Shown here: positions 26,701 through 32,641 of the stretch, piece after piece
Numbering within the stretch: position 1 is the stretch's first letter
Layout of the letters: every line of letters begins with the position of its first letter
Notes under the pieces: generated by a model
Told to the model about the DNA's origin: nothing
What the model saw: only the letters and a program-made list of their open reading frames with translations
The model's database searches: none
DNA from: a virus
Strand: one strand, 5' to 3'
Length of the DNA stretch: 47,132 nt
IMG/VR virus record: IMGVR_UViG_3300025141_000006
Span: 1-47,132 of that record
Translations under genes and position numbers: made by a program

Positions 26701-28392
26701 CAGATACGCGAACAGAACTGGCGGTCAGGAGCAGACGCCAGAGCAGTTGAACGAACGATGGATAAGATCAATCGGGCGCAGGGTCATCTTGACAGTCTAA
26801 GTAAAGAAGTCCGCAAGAATAAAGATCAGCCTTCGGAACACTTGAAAGAGTTGCGGGATATGCTGACTGACATTATGCGGGAGATCGATGTCAAGGCTGA
26901 AACAATCTACCTGAAAGAGCAATTACGAACCGGCGAATTCGAGGTTAAAGAAACACGGGAACGACGATGGAAAAGCCCTGACCTTGAAAAGGCTGAGATC
27001 GAGTTGCAACGCACCAAACGCAAAGTCGATCAGGCGATCCTCGACCAGAAGCCGTTGACCAGGGGTGGCAAAGCCCTTGAATTAATGAACACTGCCCGAA
27101 CCATTAAGGCCACCGCTGATATGTCGGCGACATGGCGACAGGCCGCAATCCTCTCGGCAAGGAAGATTCTTAAGGGCGAGGTTGTAGAACTAGGACAATT
27201 CAATGTCGAGGCATTTGTGGCATTTCTTAAAGAACATAAAGCTCAGGAGATAGACAATAGTATACGCAGTCATCCTGACCAATATCTCCGCGACCGCGCA
27301 AAACTCTTCCTTGCTGAATTAGACGGCAAACTGAACAGTAAGGAAGAGTTCTTTATGAGCCGGATACTGGAGCGGATCAAAGGAGTCAGGGTTGTGGTTC
27401 GGGCGTCTGAGCGGCATATGGTATCGTTGCTGAATATGCTTCGTGTTGATGCGTTTGATTCCTTCAAAAAGAAATTCCCTAACGCTACTGACGCTGAATT
27501 AAGGGCTTGGGCCGACTTCGTCAATAAGGCGTCGGGGCGTGGCGACTTGGATTTTGGAGCAATTGATCCCACTGACCCTGACCGCAAAAAGCGGTTCAAG
27601 GGCTGGGATTTGTCAGGGGCGGCTAATATGCTGGCAGTAGGTTTCTTCGCCCCTCGTTTTGCCGCCAGCCGTTTCCAGGTTGGAACGGCATTGTACAAAC
27701 ACCGTGACCAACCACGGGTGATGCGGGAGGTCGCTAAGACGTTGGCGTCTTTTGCCAGTATAGGATTAACTGCTGCTGGGTTGGCACGACTATCGGGTGC
27801 TGAAGTCTCATTAGACCCCAGAGAATCTGACTTTTTAAAGATACGGTTTGGCAATAAGGTGTTCGACCTGTTTGCTGGAACGCAACAACCTTTCCGGTTG
27901 CTGCTGGCGGGAATTTTAACCGGTACGGATGCGACAGGATTAACCGGAAAACACTTGTTGAAATCCGAGTTGGGTGACCCCTTGGAATACATCCAGCGGT
28001 TTGCCGCATTCAAAGGTGCGCCTGCCCCACTGTTGGTGCATTCTTTGATCAGAGGTAAAAACATAATTGGGCAAGAGCGATCTGTACCGGAAACTTTGGC
28101 TAGGTCATTTTTCCCGATTATTGTTGAATCTGTCTGGGATGCGTTTTGGGAAGGCAAAAATAGAGATGGTACGGCTCAGGGAATCATGGATGGTATCATT
28201 ATTGGATCAGCAGAGTTTGTGGGGATCGGTAGTTCGACATTTGAGATTAGTGAACGGGTCACCCGTAAACGCATCCGCAAACTCTGGCTGGGTGGTAAGA
28301 AGAAACTTGCCCGAGAGTTGAAAGCGGAGTGGAATAAACGCAACCCCAAGAACCAGATCAGAACAGTTAAACTACCCGAAGGGAGTAAGTAA
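20764..28392 (+). CDS. Giant polyvalent / DNA-ejection protein, 2,542 aa
   Basis: The largest gene of the genome. The N-terminal 450 residues are Gln/Pro/Gly-rich. Residues about 450-700 have small hydrophobic Ala/Gly segments (GNVGDIAGIFASIFGPAKAA). A long charged helical region follows with a Pro-Val-Glu-Thr repeat near 1065-1090. Residues about 1485-1690 carry LFTNVKKILPDITDKDIDKAL and LPEIKDAISGLGNF, patterns I associate with large polyvalent phage proteins. The C-terminal domain (about 2120-2500) has the FFAPRFAASRFQ, DPRESDFLKIRFGN and FDLFAGTQQPFRLLLAG segments of the same family, with hydrophobic helices. It is probably injected with the genome and forms or lines a trans-envelope channel. 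No catalytic motif was identified. Confidence 0.72.
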   Translation: MADFSERLKKRVKQIRSESSTGLKEESSPFSSTLSAFGIHEPGAELTTDQKLKAAQARIGTGTSILGDNPPRGLSDPNTGLGPLSERQFTDTPAGRQNASPPADVNAAARDFLIQGLAPGSRANLIASGQHAPVGGGTSETPEQTADRNRTRQIYENIFQSQQDIAQGGLRSDVAGLGEFTQVPFQPMAFQAGGREIEGPPDIRDVGEAGQQVNEMQRLIAAGQQQHFPKGREIVEQPTEFPTGQEFFDPATQTESAVHPQDINEQEFQQWYADLSQQYGLNPNPDDPTQFYDYRNAFANGLGPDETGHFPSRVPSGPNEGLILKLPGHPTMDKTIQSENEAGFEVKEIGGRIFSRPGVPAITGDPISNPVERGITSFVDQAIGNTIGFPSKLLTASGHLERSEEPGFLGDLSRFINDLGSSPREIEQAAGVGPVDAAEAAGGNVGDIAGIFASIFGPAKAAKMLGLTKSLGVGGKTITSGSELTKTGIAAEGLGAAPLLGSRVGGDIGRRFGQFFDDVLFRGPVPAAAPKPGGVVDRTLRATAEAFPGMVPKNATAALKEGLGAVGPLARIGETGGTVAGFSLPSLFKDALKQGETATGETGDDVGPGSIFLQGLASAPHFVGDVLSAVPKIARDINALARADMTVEEQIQTINDIKAAAEPLMLVGLPKVAQRMGLIKGSVEPSAIAKMIKERDTAQARRGEVVLADQFERQSPEHQQLIKDRVAARERGDLSQTGETKNLDLRLDETNQRTREERTGHRDLIDQVSTPKERQNVVIEPRRDLLEAAAEIDQRKRDGNPMTQEELTERFQSLSEQPTLKEVNEAMVVARERRIRQDQSNKHESNEQAAKTAQANLVDQLKTRKAEEEFSRERGQEPLEQPKPVETEPKKQEELAPKTEVEQKPVERTDLEKMQDKQAKDQNVLRDEIKQELQQSDRLDPQNFAEAVERAVNKTGNRFSDKDIDKAIDEVALTKEDASAIKKDFRDQRAEQQPSDSTKSEVSDSGALPRTINAPDSPVEVTKPGEKGRVEEAPVTPEVKTEPAKPLREGSELIDQLKTPEAPKPAETKPVETKPVETKPVETKPTEVVKPLAPVETKTEVVKPKTVEQRAKEVADQTFAELEADLIEHKKKKGSPGRLAPLTPKQIKLMAKWGAARAVQSGAHGAKAVKDFGAKIAKALREKFPGISQSEVNKVIREAMRSAEEEFGVSIDVPRRGREAPTNPEGEELQGLNVAETTRIREIIGLEEMPASQRRGHQEAADIAVKDGKHLPAQARRTAEQLLSGERGKGDFSDSDHIGMNMAIASLRDQLHKDLREVDKALKDGRTNDADNARQRVEGTLKEIDILQQGTTFARREIARALAAGNAYINRDTYEIDTILRSAQQTAGGKISQAMADKFTDMGHQIKKLEENNKKLREEAIAKDEAFERAVAEGVTKRLNNSAVRRVKTKGEKHLAKLHAEQADLKKQLAAEGLKVRSTGGGVESAKVLLLVGKLARNLIEQSVTQLSMGELFTNVKKILPDITDKDIDKALANLDPKRQKIAEKRARNDFKEIQKMAKLRVKLEEAGRGVTPPGETLAPSTGETAGISDPDVVDAIRRTAQGIGLDLLKRERISTHEVLADRVREELRVLLPNREFSLPEIKDAISGLGNFTPATTDPVEVQFAQFRHELQKSRHLEIIEHGELPPKTGRGQVEMTERERQFLKEVNEAKKELENKNPELFKEAKANRQKGALDAAKTAARNHINDMMQDLEAGKESIPKRTKLEGDAELADLKRQEADVRELHRETFKKDKTEAEQKAAAEKTLDRSIDILKTDLSNMKLEATKKGEPVTSPAIEAKKARLAELKANREWLREAFAQKLSPVQIAQLAHNARILRDFADLRDRLMRGDTSARRAPKTETVLSEENQALQNAVDGMKKQIQQLRSKKTRDAKDAEEIADLNRRIKIARKGIVEPPKQRTESKWRPGVDAIKTLQKTLRQIREQNWRSGADARAVERTMDKINRAQGHLDSLSKEVRKNKDQPSEHLKELRDMLTDIMREIDVKAETIYLKEQLRTGEFEVKETRERRWKSPDLEKAEIELQRTKRKVDQAILDQKPLTRGGKALELMNTARTIKATADMSATWRQAAILSARKILKGEVVELGQFNVEAFVAFLKEHKAQEIDNSIRSHPDQYLRDRAKLFLAELDGKLNSKEEFFMSRILERIKGVRVVVRASERHMVSLLNMLRVDAFDSFKKKFPNATDAELRAWADFVNKASGRGDLDFGAIDPTDPDRKKRFKGWDLSGAANMLAVGFFAPRFAASRFQVGTALYKHRDQPRVMREVAKTLASFASIGLTAAGLARLSGAEVSLDPRESDFLKIRFGNKVFDLFAGTQQPFRLLLAGILTGTDATGLTGKHLLKSELGDPLEYIQRFAAFKGAPAPLLVHSLIRGKNIIGQERSVPETLARSFFPIIVESVWDAFWEGKNRDGTAQGIMDGIIIGSAEFVGIGSSTFEISERVTRKRIRKLWLGGKKKLARELKAEWNKRNPKNQIRTVKLPEGSK
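23962..24021 (+). repeat. In-frame 15-bp tandem repeat
   Basis: Three exact copies of a 15-base unit (GAAACGAAACCAGTA) at 23962-24006 and a fourth degenerate copy at 24007-24021 encode ETKPV repeats in the giant ejection protein. The repeat keeps the frame. It is likely a flexible linker and a site of length variation. Confidence 0.85.
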
Positions 28393-29195
28393 TGGCCGCT
28401 CAGAACCCTGGTAGTGGTGGTGGTGAATCGACGATCGGAACCGGGGCAATCCTTGGACCCAACGGAACCCGTTTCATCGGTGCTGATGATTACCTTCGCT
28501 ACTTCATCGCGCAGGGCAAAGCCTCTTCGTCATGGAATTTCGCTGCCGACTTCCCCAAAATGGGCGGGCATCTGTATAAGATGGCAATCTGGCCGGTCAG
28601 TGGAAACGAACCTGACGCTGACTTCACCCTGACCCTCACAACCCAGAACGGGATACAGTGGTCAACCTTGGTCGATAAGGATGGGGAATCGTCCATCCTG
28701 CTACCCTGCGACTTCTACAATGGCGGAGAGGACAACCTCTCGGCGACCGCCACTATAGAGGAATTAAATATCGCAATCAGTGACCTGGAAAACAGCAACG
28801 CCGCCGGTCAGGTGCATGTGGAAATATGGATGTCCACTAAGTTGGGTGCGCGGCAGTCCTGTAACCAGAAGACCTATACATTGTTAGGGGAATCTACCAA
28901 CACTACTGAAGTGGATATGTTTATTGCTCCGTTACAAAATCACCGCAAACATAATCTGCGAGGGACAATTAAAAATAACCATTCATCCGCAGTGACTGCG
29001 ACAATTATATTAAATAGCTCAACAAACCGTGAAATTTGGCAGGATTCCATTGCGGCTGATTATACGCTCGATCTGAAAGACATCCTTCGAGGAATAGAGT
29101 TGGTAGAAACCACCGATAAGGTAGAATTCAAACTGACCAGCAGCCCAGGAACCGAATGTGATTTTGTGGCGGTGTGGGATGAGAGTCCGAATTGA
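28392..29195 (+). CDS. Probable virion surface or fibre-associated protein
   Basis: A 267-residue protein whose ATG overlaps the last base of the giant gene (TAATG). A glycine-rich N-terminus (NPGSGGGESTIGTGAILGPNG) is followed by beta-rich sequence throughout (HLYKMAIWPVSG, FTLTLTTQNGIQW, VHVEIWMSTKL, VEFKLTSSPG), suggesting two beta-sandwich domains. No family was recognised. Position after the ejection genes and before a second beta-rich gene suggests a tail fibre or head fibre component. Confidence 0.6.
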   Translation: MAAQNPGSGGGESTIGTGAILGPNGTRFIGADDYLRYFIAQGKASSSWNFAADFPKMGGHLYKMAIWPVSGNEPDADFTLTLTTQNGIQWSTLVDKDGESSILLPCDFYNGGEDNLSATATIEELNIAISDLENSNAAGQVHVEIWMSTKLGARQSCNQKTYTLLGESTNTTEVDMFIAPLQNHRKHNLRGTIKNNHSSAVTATIILNSSTNREIWQDSIAADYTLDLKDILRGIELVETTDKVEFKLTSSPGTECDFVAVWDESPN

Positions 29196-29890
29196 TGAGT
29201 AACGTGTATGAACATTTTAAGGGCATTGGGCCGGTCGTTGTACAAGACGCCGCACCGAACCCGCGTAAGGGTACGGCGTGGCTGGACACATCCACCGAAA
29301 AACTAAAAATATGGGATGGGACACAGTGGGTGAATGCCACCGGCAGCACGGCCTATGCGACCCGGCATGTGTTGGTCAATAATTGGTATTCGAGGGGCGG
29401 CACTATGTCGGTCACGCAATTTCCAACAAATAGTAATACCACTGCCCAAATATATTCACTCAGGCTAACCCGGAATACAGGAGGAACTAATACAAGAGTA
29501 TACTTCTACCCTAACCAACTGCCAGAATGGGTTGATGTTAGTGAAGATATTGGAGTGTGGTTGCCTGTTGGTGTTAATAACGGAGCGACAGACCCCGGCG
29601 ATACAGTATATATAGATGTGCATATCGACCACTTCGATCCCGCTAACACATCCACAGGAATTACCGAAACCGCATTGACGCCGGTGGTGGTTGATATGTA
29701 CGATCCGGCATTAGCGAACATGGGGACAGATTATAAATTGATCGGGACCATTCCCGGCGGGACATTGGCAGCCGAAGCGGTTTATGGCATCGGATGGGGC
29801 GGTGACATTCGAGATGATAGTGGCAATTGGACGATGGTAGAACAACTAAATACCGCCGTTTGCCTAACCCTCAAATGCGTGCCTCTATAA
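29195..29890 (+). CDS. Probable fibre or virion surface protein
   Basis: A 231-residue beta-rich protein overlapping the previous stop by one base. Near the N-terminus, the segment AAPNPRKGTAWLDTSTEKLKIWDGTQWVN is a motif widespread in phage fibre and structural proteins (a short domain describing P-x-x-G-x-x-W-x-D...W-D-G-x-x-W). The remainder is beta-rich with many Asn, Thr and Gly residues. It is likely a receptor-contact or fibre protein paired with the gene before it. Confidence 0.62.
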   Translation: MSNVYEHFKGIGPVVVQDAAPNPRKGTAWLDTSTEKLKIWDGTQWVNATGSTAYATRHVLVNNWYSRGGTMSVTQFPTNSNTTAQIYSLRLTRNTGGTNTRVYFYPNQLPEWVDVSEDIGVWLPVGVNNGATDPGDTVYIDVHIDHFDPANTSTGITETALTPVVVDMYDPALANMGTDYKLIGTIPGGTLAAEAVYGIGWGGDIRDDSGNWTMVEQLNTAVCLTLKCVPL

Positions 29891-29900
29891 AGGATGAGTA

Positions 29901-30140
29901 ATGCCGACACAGCGACAACGAGATGATTTTCTAAACGCATTTGCTGACGCGGAGATCGCCAAGCAAACGCGACGGTCTGACGCCGTGAATGCGATGCGGG
30001 CGGCAGGGTTACTAGACAGGAAATTAAAGGCCGGAGAAGTCACGCAGGACGAGTATCACCGCCAACTGGAAACTATACGACAGACAGATACTAATATCGA
30101 ATTAACCGACGATGAATATGATTTTATCGTGGGTGAATAA
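29901..30140 (+). CDS. Small helical hypothetical protein
   Basis: A 79-residue charged, helical protein (LNAFADAEIAKQTRRSDAVN, DEYHRQLETIRQTDTNIEL). AAAGGATGAGTA precedes its ATG. No hydrophobic segment and no recognised family. It opens the cluster of small genes that ends the late module. Confidence 0.58.
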   Translation: MPTQRQRDDFLNAFADAEIAKQTRRSDAVNAMRAAGLLDRKLKAGEVTQDEYHRQLETIRQTDTNIELTDDEYDFIVGE

Positions 30141-30155
30141 ATAACCGGAGAATGA

Positions 30156-30461
30156 ATGATGGAATGCTCAGCGACACATCAAACGAACGCAATCGATTGG
30201 CAAACCATGGCGGTGCTGGTCGCGATCCTCATAGCCACGATCAAGGCGGCGTGGACGCTAAGGGGTATCCGCGATCATGCCGAACGCGGAACCGCAGCGG
30301 CTGAACAAACAGCGGCAGACATGCGGGTAATGCGAGGTGATTTTCACCTGTTGAAAGATCAGGTTTTGAGACATGGATATGAATTAGATAAACATGGAGA
30401 TGAGATAGACAGAATCAAAAAAAAACTCCCTCCATCCGACAAATATAGTGTTGAAACTTAA
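30156..30461 (+). CDS. Small membrane protein with coiled coil (holin or spanin-like candidate)
   Basis: A 101-residue protein with one N-terminal transmembrane helix (about residues 16-35, WQTMAVLVAILIATIKAAWT) followed by a charged coiled coil (HAERGTAAAEQTAADMRVM to GDEIDRIKKKL). One membrane helix plus a coiled coil is the usual plan of an inner-membrane spanin and of some holins. CGGAG lies upstream; the start could be 30156 or the adjacent ATG at 30159. It belongs to a run of four small membrane-associated genes, probably the lysis module. Confidence 0.6.
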   Translation: MMECSATHQTNAIDWQTMAVLVAILIATIKAAWTLRGIRDHAERGTAAAEQTAADMRVMRGDFHLLKDQVLRHGYELDKHGDEIDRIKKKLPPSDKYSVET

Positions 30462-30479
30462 CCTTAAAGGAGGTTCGAT

Positions 30480-30599
30480 ATGACTTTTGAAACACTGTTC
30501 CAATCGTTTCTTGTGGCACTGGGTGAATTCTGGACCGGTCTGCTGGAACTGTTCTTCGGTACATTCCAGACAGTCCTCACTGCGGGAGGTATTCTCTAA
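30480..30599 (+). CDS. 39-residue amphipathic/membrane peptide with strong ribosome binding site
   Basis: A 39-residue gene starting at 30480 behind AAAGGAGG, the strongest Shine-Dalgarno in the region. The product is almost entirely hydrophobic and aromatic, with Glu spaced through it (MTFETLFQSFLVALGEFW then TGLLELFFGTFQTVLTAGGI). It can form one membrane helix. The stop overlaps the next start by TAATG, so translation is coupled. It could be a pinholin-like or regulatory lysis peptide; this is inference from size and neighbours. Confidence 0.68.
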   Translation: MTFETLFQSFLVALGEFWTGLLELFFGTFQTVLTAGGIL

Positions 30600-31057
30600 T
30601 GACGCACAAAACGTCAAAACGTATCGACATAGGGTTGTTGGTGCTGGTGGGTATCCTATTGGGAGTGACCCTGTTGTGTTCAGGTTGCGCCGATCCGGTC
30701 GATGATTGGACGGTCAGTTCAAACTCTGATGTAAAATATTATGTCGGCCAGGGGCAGGAACTGGAAGCACTCGGAACCCAGACACTGGGTAAAATGATCA
30801 TCGAGTCCGAAGATGACGCAGCGGTGCGTGAACGGCAGCAACTCTACATGGACGGTTACCTGCTGGACAAAGATCGTATCTCCTCCGACACGCAGGGGCG
30901 TGAAGGTACTTACGGGAAATACATCAGTAACCTGCTTGCTCCGCAGAACGAAGACGGCACATCAAACAAAACCTTGCTCGGTATCCTGCTGGGCGGCGGA
31001 TTGCTCGGCGGCTATGGAGTCGGGCGGAACACTAAACCTACTGGAGGGAAAAAGTGA
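30599..31057 (+). CDS. Predicted lipoprotein / envelope protein
   Basis: A 152-residue protein with a basic N-terminus, a hydrophobic core (GLLVLVGILLGVTLL) and a lipobox-like CSGC ending at C30. The -3 residue is Cys instead of Leu, so the lipobox is degenerate. A second glycine-rich hydrophobic stretch lies near the end (LLGILLGGGLLGGYGVG). The region between is charged. It could be an outer-membrane spanin subunit or another envelope lipoprotein of the lysis cluster. Translation is coupled on both sides (TAATG and TGATG). Confidence 0.62.
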   Translation: MTHKTSKRIDIGLLVLVGILLGVTLLCSGCADPVDDWTVSSNSDVKYYVGQGQELEALGTQTLGKMIIESEDDAAVRERQQLYMDGYLLDKDRISSDTQGREGTYGKYISNLLAPQNEDGTSNKTLLGILLGGGLLGGYGVGRNTKPTGGKK

Positions 31058-31266
31058 TGTTCGATTCCATTAATAAAGCATTGACTTCTATATTAGACAA
31101 GTTTGGCACAAAGTGGAAGACCACCACCGGTGCGATCGTCGTCGCCGGTATGTTGCTCGCCCGTGAATTCGGCCACCTCGATCCAGCGACATTCGATGTC
31201 TGGTTTCATTGGGCCGAAGGGTTGTTCGGTCTGGGGCTGTTGCATGCCCGGCTGAAAACCAAATAG
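31057..31266 (+). CDS. Small membrane protein, holin-like
   Basis: A 69-residue protein starting at the ATG that overlaps the preceding stop; GGAGG lies 10 bases upstream. It has a hydrophobic helix TTGAIVVAGMLLAREFG and a second aromatic hydrophobic stretch (VWFHWAEGLFGLGLLHA), ending in a basic tail RLKTK. Size and two potential helices fit a class II holin. It is the last gene of the late + strand module. Confidence 0.6.
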   Translation: MFDSINKALTSILDKFGTKWKTTTGAIVVAGMLLAREFGHLDPATFDVWFHWAEGLFGLGLLHARLKTK

Positions 31267-31278
31267 ACATCCCTTGAT

Positions 31279-31349
31279 GCGGTGGCCTCATCCCCCACCG
31301 CTACTCTCCGCATCCTCTCGCCCTTACGCTCACTGGGGGCGAGGGGATG
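31279..31349 (+). terminator. Two hairpins closing the late module
   Basis: GCGGTGG/CCACCGC pair at 31279-31285 and 31295-31301. A longer 13-bp stem, with one G-T wobble, pairs 31311-31323 with 31337-31349 and is followed by TAATTTTAT. The pair separates the late module from the promoter at 31395. A weak T-run follows, so termination is likely but not certain. Confidence 0.6.
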
Positions 31350-31394
31350 TAATTTTATGATCTGCATAAGGTTATAAAAACCTCTCCATATCTG

Positions 31395-31422
31395 TTGACA
31401 GAAAACCACAGGCTGATACAAT
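31395..31422 (+). promoter_or_regulatory. Strong sigma70-type promoter for the replication operon
   Basis: TTGACA at 31395-31400, a 16-base spacer, and TACAAT at 31417-31422. It is followed by the leader element GAACAAAAGGAG and the start codon at 31450. The same boxes and leader element occur on the minus strand at 43496-43524. It probably drives the + strand genes from 31450 onward. Confidence 0.8.
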
Positions 31423-31449
31423 ACCCGACAGAACAAAAGGAGAAATCAG

Positions 31450-31683
31450 ATGGTTCCAATTCTCGATGATTTCACGCAATTAGACAATCTTGTTGTAGGG
31501 GGTCAGGGACGCAGCGCCGAAGACCTCTATTATTCCGCCTCACTCATTGCATTGATTACGTTCCCTGTCTGGGGTTGGCTGCTGATACCGGTCGGCCTCT
31601 ATGAATTATACAAAGGTGTTTACGATATCCGCAAACGCCGCAAATCAAGGAGAGCAAATGTTTCTGCAAGGTATCGATGTTAA
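31450..31683 (+). CDS. Small membrane protein, 77 aa
   Basis: First gene behind the strong promoter, with AAAAGGAG upstream. A hydrophobic helix (SASLIALITFPVWGWLLIPVGLYELY) is followed by a very basic tail (RKRRKSRRANVSARYR). One membrane helix with a positive inside tail. No family recognised. First position in an early operon is typical of small host-interaction genes. Confidence 0.62.
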   Translation: MVPILDDFTQLDNLVVGGQGRSAEDLYYSASLIALITFPVWGWLLIPVGLYELYKGVYDIRKRRKSRRANVSARYRC

Positions 31684-31918
31684 CATGGAAGCGGGTGACC
31701 GCCATTACCTGAAGTTCCTGGGTCTGCGGCAACCTCATAACCCTGTGCCGTCAAAAGTCAGCGTTGTGGCGATCTGTCATAACAACGGCGTTGAAAACGG
31801 TCCTCTGGGGGTATCATTCGCATGGAACGATGGAACCGGCGATGTCAATCAGGATTGGGGTTCGATGCCCCCACACCTGAAACTGGGAACCCCAGGTAAC
31901 GACTTCTTCGGGTTCTAA
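31658..31918 (+). CDS. Hypothetical protein, 86 aa
   Basis: Starts at 31658 behind AAGGAGAGCAA and overlaps the previous gene by 26 bases. The product (MFLQGIDVNMEAGDRHYLKF) looks soluble with mixed strands and no cysteine pairs. The stop lies in the first arm of a 7-bp hairpin AACAAAG/CTTTGTT (31917-31933). Function unknown. Confidence 0.6.
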   Translation: MFLQGIDVNMEAGDRHYLKFLGLRQPHNPVPSKVSVVAICHNNGVENGPLGVSFAWNDGTGDVNQDWGSMPPHLKLGTPGNDFFGF

Positions 31919-31935
31919 CAAAGCTCCTTTGTTCA

Positions 31936-31969
31936 CCCCGTCACCGGTCGCGCACAACCGGTGGCGGGG
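31936..31969 (+). other. 13-bp hairpin upstream of the tRNA-like element
   Basis: CCCCGTCACCGGT (31936-31948) pairs with ACCGGTGGCGGGG (31957-31969), with one G-T wobble and an 8-base loop. There is no T-run. It lies six bases before the tRNA-like element and could be a processing or stability structure. Confidence 0.6.
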
Positions 31970-31975
31970 AATTAT

Positions 31976-32054
31976 GTGGTAGCGGGTGGTACGGATCGTC
32001 TATACAAACGGTTCGCTACCGGGGCGATACGCTGGTTCGATTCCGGCCTACCAC
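31976..32054 (+). tRNA. tRNA-like cloverleaf, identity unresolved
   Basis: The ends form a perfect 7-bp acceptor stem (GTGGTAG, 31976-31982, with CTACCAC, 32048-32054). A canonical T arm is present: GCTGG-TTCGATT-CCGGC (32031-32047). The middle is not canonical: an 8-bp arm CGGATCGT/ACGGTTCG encloses an 8-base loop CTATACAA, then a TCGC/GCGA arm follows. No normal D arm or 7-base anticodon loop can be fitted. CCA is not encoded. It may be a divergent tRNA, a decayed tRNA or a tRNA mimic. Confidence 0.5.
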
Positions 32055-32057
32055 AAT

Positions 32058-32264
32058 ATGCTTCAATTAACCTGCAAAAAGGATGGACACCTCTATCGCT
32101 GGCGATATCACATTGATCAGGAGCCAGTGGTACTGGACTCTATTTTAAAATCTGTCGGGGATGAACACTTAGGCTTGGATATATGGGACGCCACATTGAT
32201 GGCGGCTAAGATGGGTGAATTACGAAAAAAGGAGAATCAGGATGGACATAGACACAACACTTGA
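32058..32264 (+). CDS. Hypothetical protein, 68 aa
   Basis: Starts at the ATG three bases after the tRNA-like element; there is no good Shine-Dalgarno. The product (MLQLTCKKDGHLYRWRYHID...) is small and soluble, with no recognised motif. It overlaps the next gene by 23 bases. The close packing supports it, but the weak initiation site lowers confidence. Confidence 0.5.
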   Translation: MLQLTCKKDGHLYRWRYHIDQEPVVLDSILKSVGDEHLGLDIWDATLMAAKMGELRKKENQDGHRHNT

Positions 32265-32619
32265 AGAATGGTGCGAGGTTCGAGGTGCGATCGATGACCT
32301 TAACGCCCGATTGAAAGTACTCTCAAAAGATCGCATCCACCTCGAAAAACGAATCCTCGAATACTCGGAAGAAACTGAACTAACCAAGTTCGGTAACGAC
32401 GCCGTCACCGTCTCAGTCAATAACGACGCCCTGCGAGCCAAGTATAACCCCGAGACATGGCCCGAGATCATCAAATGGGCGGTTGAAACCAGTAATGACC
32501 ACATCATTCAACGCAGGCTCACTGACGCCAAGGTGGTCGAACTGTTCAACGCCGGAACCGAATTCCCCGATGGGTTATCACTGGAGCAATATGCGAAACT
32601 GTCGATTCGCAGAAAATAA
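32242..32619 (+). CDS. Hypothetical coiled-coil protein, Gam-like size
   Basis: A 125-residue protein starting at 32242 behind AAAAGGAGAATCAGG. The N-terminal half is a charged heptad-like helix (VRGAIDDLNARLKVLSKDRIHLEKRILEY); the C-terminal half is mixed. The shape, one long coiled coil with a short globular end, resembles small nucleoid or nuclease-inhibitor proteins placed beside ssDNA-binding genes, but no signature confirms it. It precedes the putative ssDNA-binding protein. Confidence 0.6.
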   Translation: MDIDTTLEEWCEVRGAIDDLNARLKVLSKDRIHLEKRILEYSEETELTKFGNDAVTVSVNNDALRAKYNPETWPEIIKWAVETSNDHIIQRRLTDAKVVELFNAGTEFPDGLSLEQYAKLSIRRK

Positions 32620-32641
32620 TCAAAGAAAAGAAAGGCAAAAA

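Noticed and set aside
27270-28157. A 295-residue minus-strand open frame inside the giant polyvalent gene
   Set aside because: It is antisense to strongly supported coding sequence of the polyvalent C-terminal domain and has no recognisable motif.
17616-28392. Tape-measure protein of a long-tailed phage
   Set aside because: There are three successive large genes with ejection-protein character and no tail tube, sheath or baseplate genes; the C-terminal segments fit polyvalent ejection proteins.
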